Below, piece by piece: positions 61,677 through 64,000 of a DNA stretch of 64,000 nucleotides (positions are counted from its first letter, which is position 1; every line of letters starts with the position of its first letter). The DNA comes from Neptunomonas japonica DSM 18939 (GTDB taxonomy: Bacteria; Pseudomonadota; Gammaproteobacteria; Pseudomonadales; Balneatricaceae). The position numbers and the translations under genes were made by a program. The notes below the pieces were generated by a model. That model searched no databases. It was not told the DNA's origin and was given only the letters and a program-made list of their open reading frames with translations. The DNA is taken from NCBI RefSeq assembly GCF_000422765.1, contig NZ_KE383915.1, positions 41,981 through 105,980 on the forward strand, read 5' to 3'.

Positions 61677-63899
61677 ATGGATACTACTCTAATTCTTGAA
61701 AACGTCTCATGCGCAGGCTGCGTTAAGAAAATAGAGACCTGCGTCTCCAACATACCCAATATAGACAATGCTGAAGTCAACTTCCCACAACGCAAGCTAT
61801 ACATTCAAGGCTCAGCCACCCCTGAATCGGTCATTAACGAACTAAAGATCATTGGCTACCAAGCACGCCCTTCGCAAAGCGACGCCGAAGACAGACGCAA
61901 GCAAAAAGAAGCTGATTCAGCACAGTACCGTCTGCGTCTAATTCACGCAGGCACGGCCCTTTCTCTTGGCATACCCATGATGCTTGCAGGGTTCTTCATG
62001 GATGACATGAGCATCCAGTCAAGCAATGACCAGATATTATGGGGAGCAATAGGACTTCTCACTTTCGCCATCATGTACTTCTCTGGCCGCCACTTCTTCA
62101 CAGGAGCTTTTACTGCATTACGCAATGGTGGCTCAACGATGGATACCTTAATCTCAATTGGAACGGGCAGCGCATGGCTCTTCTCCATGCTTGTTGTACT
62201 CGCTCCTCACCTATTACCCAGCACAGCAAGACATATTTATTTTGAAGCAGCTGTCATGATTATTGGCCTAGTAAACTTGGGCTTAGCAATGGAGTTAAGA
62301 GCACGCACACAGACATCAAGTGCCGTAGAGCGCCTATTAGACCTGCAACCGAAAACAGCGCGCGTCATTAGAAACGACAAAGAACTAGACTTACCACTGG
62401 AGCTTGTACTGGTTGGTGATAAGATTCGCATCCGCCCGGGAGAGCAAATCCCAGTAGACGCCTGTGTCATTGAAGGCCAGAGCTATATTGACGAATCAAT
62501 GCTGACGGGTGAGTCCATAGCGACCAACAAAACACCCGGAGACAGCGTATCAGGAGGAACACTCAACAAATCCGGCAGCTTATTAGTAGTTGCTGAAAAA
62601 GTAGGCGCAGACACTGCCATTAATCACATTATTGAAATGATTAAACAAGCCCAAAATAGCAAGCCTGCTATAGCTAAACTAGCCGACAAAATCTCAGCCG
62701 TATTTGTTCCTGCAGTTCTGGTGATAAGCCTATTAACTGCCTTGCTGTGGTACTTTTTTGGACCTGAACCAAAAATTGCTTATATGTTGATAACAGCTAC
62801 AACCGTATTGATCATCGCCTGCCCATGCGCTCTAGGCCTTGCCACCCCCATGTCAATAATGGTTGGTGTAGGCAAAGCTGCTGAGCATGGTGTTCTCATT
62901 CGCAATGCACAGGCACTTCAAGCCGCCTCAAGTATCAACACGCTTATTCTCGATAAGACGGGAACCATCACTGAAGGCAAGCCCAAGTTAAACCGCATCA
63001 TTGCTATAAACACTTCTGAGAACCAACTTCTTACACTTGCAGCATCCCTTGAGCAATGGTCTGAACACCCACTAGGGGAAGCCATCACTCAAGCTGCCAA
63101 AGATAAGCAACTCACACTTCATAATGTAGAACAATTCAACACTATCACTGGGCGCGGAGTAACGGGCATCATTAACAAGAAGACATTACTTTTAGGCAAC
63201 CATGCCTTTATGCAAGAAAATAACATAAGCACTCAAGCTGCTAGTGACTTCATTGACGACTTAACCAGCGCAGCACACACACCTATTTACCTTGCTACTG
63301 ATGGAGAACTTCAAGGGCTACTAGCGGTGGCTGATTCGATAAGAGAAGACTCAGCAATCGCAATTAAACGCTTAAGCAATGCTGGGATAAAGGTCATCAT
63401 GCTGACTGGCGACAACCACAAAACAGCTAAAGCTGTAGCCAAACAAGTCGGCATTACTGAATTTATTGCTGAAGTGATGCCTGCAGATAAAGCTGACAAA
63501 GTAAAAGCCTTACAAGCACAAGGTAGAATTGTCGCCATGGCAGGCGACGGTATTAACGATGCACCTGCGTTAGTCCAAGCAGACGTAGGCTTCGCTGTTG
63601 GCAACGGTACCGATATAGCAATAGAGAGCGCCGACATGGTGCTTATACGCAATTCTATACACAGTGTTGCAGATGCCATTGAGCTATCAAAAGCCACACT
63701 GAAAAACATTAAACAGAATCTTTTTGGCGCATTCATTTACAACAGCTTAGGAATACCGATCGCCGCGGGCATTCTATTTCCTTTTACCGGCTTATTACTG
63801 AGCCCAATTATTGCCGGGGGAGCAATGGCGTTTTCATCTGCAACTGTGGTCAGCAATGCCAATCGTTTAAGGCTATTTAAACCTTCGCATGAAAGCTAA
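61677..63899 (+). CDS. copA: Copper-translocating P1B-type ATPase CopA
   Basis: A 740-residue Cu(I) exporter with a single N-terminal heavy-metal domain (C12 and C15 in NVSCAGCVKKIE). Eight membrane helices follow, with the ion-binding motif CPC at residues 382-384 (IIACPCALG). The actuator motif is TGES at 277-280, the phosphorylation motif DKTGT at 426-430, and the hinge GDGINDAPA lies near residue 623. It pumps Cu(I) to the periplasm. An AGGA lies 14 bases upstream, so the ribosome-binding spacing is long. It is driven by the divergent CueR promoter; the 100 bases after the stop to the window edge show no gene. Confidence 0.95.
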   Translation: MDTTLILENVSCAGCVKKIETCVSNIPNIDNAEVNFPQRKLYIQGSATPESVINELKIIGYQARPSQSDAEDRRKQKEADSAQYRLRLIHAGTALSLGIPMMLAGFFMDDMSIQSSNDQILWGAIGLLTFAIMYFSGRHFFTGAFTALRNGGSTMDTLISIGTGSAWLFSMLVVLAPHLLPSTARHIYFEAAVMIIGLVNLGLAMELRARTQTSSAVERLLDLQPKTARVIRNDKELDLPLELVLVGDKIRIRPGEQIPVDACVIEGQSYIDESMLTGESIATNKTPGDSVSGGTLNKSGSLLVVAEKVGADTAINHIIEMIKQAQNSKPAIAKLADKISAVFVPAVLVISLLTALLWYFFGPEPKIAYMLITATTVLIIACPCALGLATPMSIMVGVGKAAEHGVLIRNAQALQAASSINTLILDKTGTITEGKPKLNRIIAINTSENQLLTLAASLEQWSEHPLGEAITQAAKDKQLTLHNVEQFNTITGRGVTGIINKKTLLLGNHAFMQENNISTQAASDFIDDLTSAAHTPIYLATDGELQGLLAVADSIREDSAIAIKRLSNAGIKVIMLTGDNHKTAKAVAKQVGITEFIAEVMPADKADKVKALQAQGRIVAMAGDGINDAPALVQADVGFAVGNGTDIAIESADMVLIRNSIHSVADAIELSKATLKNIKQNLFGAFIYNSLGIPIAAGILFPFTGLLLSPIIAGGAMAFSSATVVSNANRLRLFKPSHES

Positions 63900-64000
63900 A
63901 CCTGAACGACTGGTAAGCATTACAGAAGCCACAAAAAAATCTGCGCTTTTCTTGTTAAGCCAACGGCGTGAAAAATAAAGGAGAGTTTCAAAGAGGAGCT

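Noticed and set aside
63900-64000. Possible start of another gene at the right edge
   Set aside because: A GGAG-like motif occurs near 63982, but no start codon with a usable frame is visible before the window ends.

Overview
The window reads as a chromosome segment of a marine gammaproteobacterium, probably from the Oceanospirillales (Neptunomonas/Amphritea-like). This is inferred from gene families and order (LiuR-type leucine catabolism, tig-clpP-clpX, a His/Leu tRNA cluster upstream of tig, DbpA, YaeQ, the TIGR02647 family, DsbB/DsbD) and from moderate, slightly AT-rich base composition. There is no sign of a plasmid, prophage, CRISPR array or complete insertion sequence. It is mostly a normally packed chromosome with two clear gene relics.

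Layout. 1-3.4 kb: a truncated membrane-anchored protein with Val-Ala-Glu repeats, divergent from a TonB-dependent receptor placed behind a complete TPP riboswitch, so the receptor is probably a thiamine-related importer. 3.4-19.1 kb: a leucine/isovalerate catabolic block. It holds an acetyl-CoA acetyltransferase, a five-gene branched-chain amino acid type ABC transporter (minus strand), the MerR-type regulator liuR, and liuABCDE followed by an AhpD-like protein and an acyl-CoA synthetase (plus strand). Three LiuR-type palindromes mark the thiolase, transporter and liuR promoters, so uptake, CoA-ester breakdown and thiolysis probably respond to one signal. 19.6-24.7 kb: an AraC-type regulator divergent from a second acyl-CoA module (acyl-CoA dehydrogenase, SDR hydroxyacyl-CoA dehydrogenase, acyl-CoA synthetase).

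24.7-36.8 kb: an ECF sigma factor/anti-sigma pair with a small lipoprotein; NhaA; DbpA; a methyltransferase; a LysR regulator divergent from azoR-yqjG-pirin, which looks like a quinone/electrophile detoxification operon; GFA and exported MsrA; an NADPH-FMN reductase; and an orphan histidine-box membrane protein resembling a fatty acid desaturase. 37-44.9 kb: an orphan LivJ/LivK-type binding protein and a redox group (DUF1499, cytochrome c, DsbD), a DAHP synthase, DsbB, an ABM-domain protein and a LysE-family relic.

44.9-56.6 kb: two GNAT acetyltransferases, an M48 peptidase fused to a TerB-like domain, an RND efflux pair, a CBS protein, YaeQ, a TIGR02647 protein, a YpfJ-type metallopeptidase and NdpA. 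After these comes a degraded PAS/EAL gene occupying the place next to clpX where lon is usually found. 56.6-64 kb: clpX, clpP and tig (minus strand), a His-Leu-Leu-His tRNA cluster with a near-consensus promoter, and the divergent copper pair cueR/copA with a 19-bp-spacer MerR-type promoter.

No wholly new system stands out. The most informative signals are the riboswitch-receptor pairing, the LiuR operator set, the two relics, the M48-TerB fusion, the tRNA-Leu duplication whose terminator uses the tRNA 3' end, and several precise repeat-type operator candidates. All homology statements come from reading motifs by eye; no database search was run.
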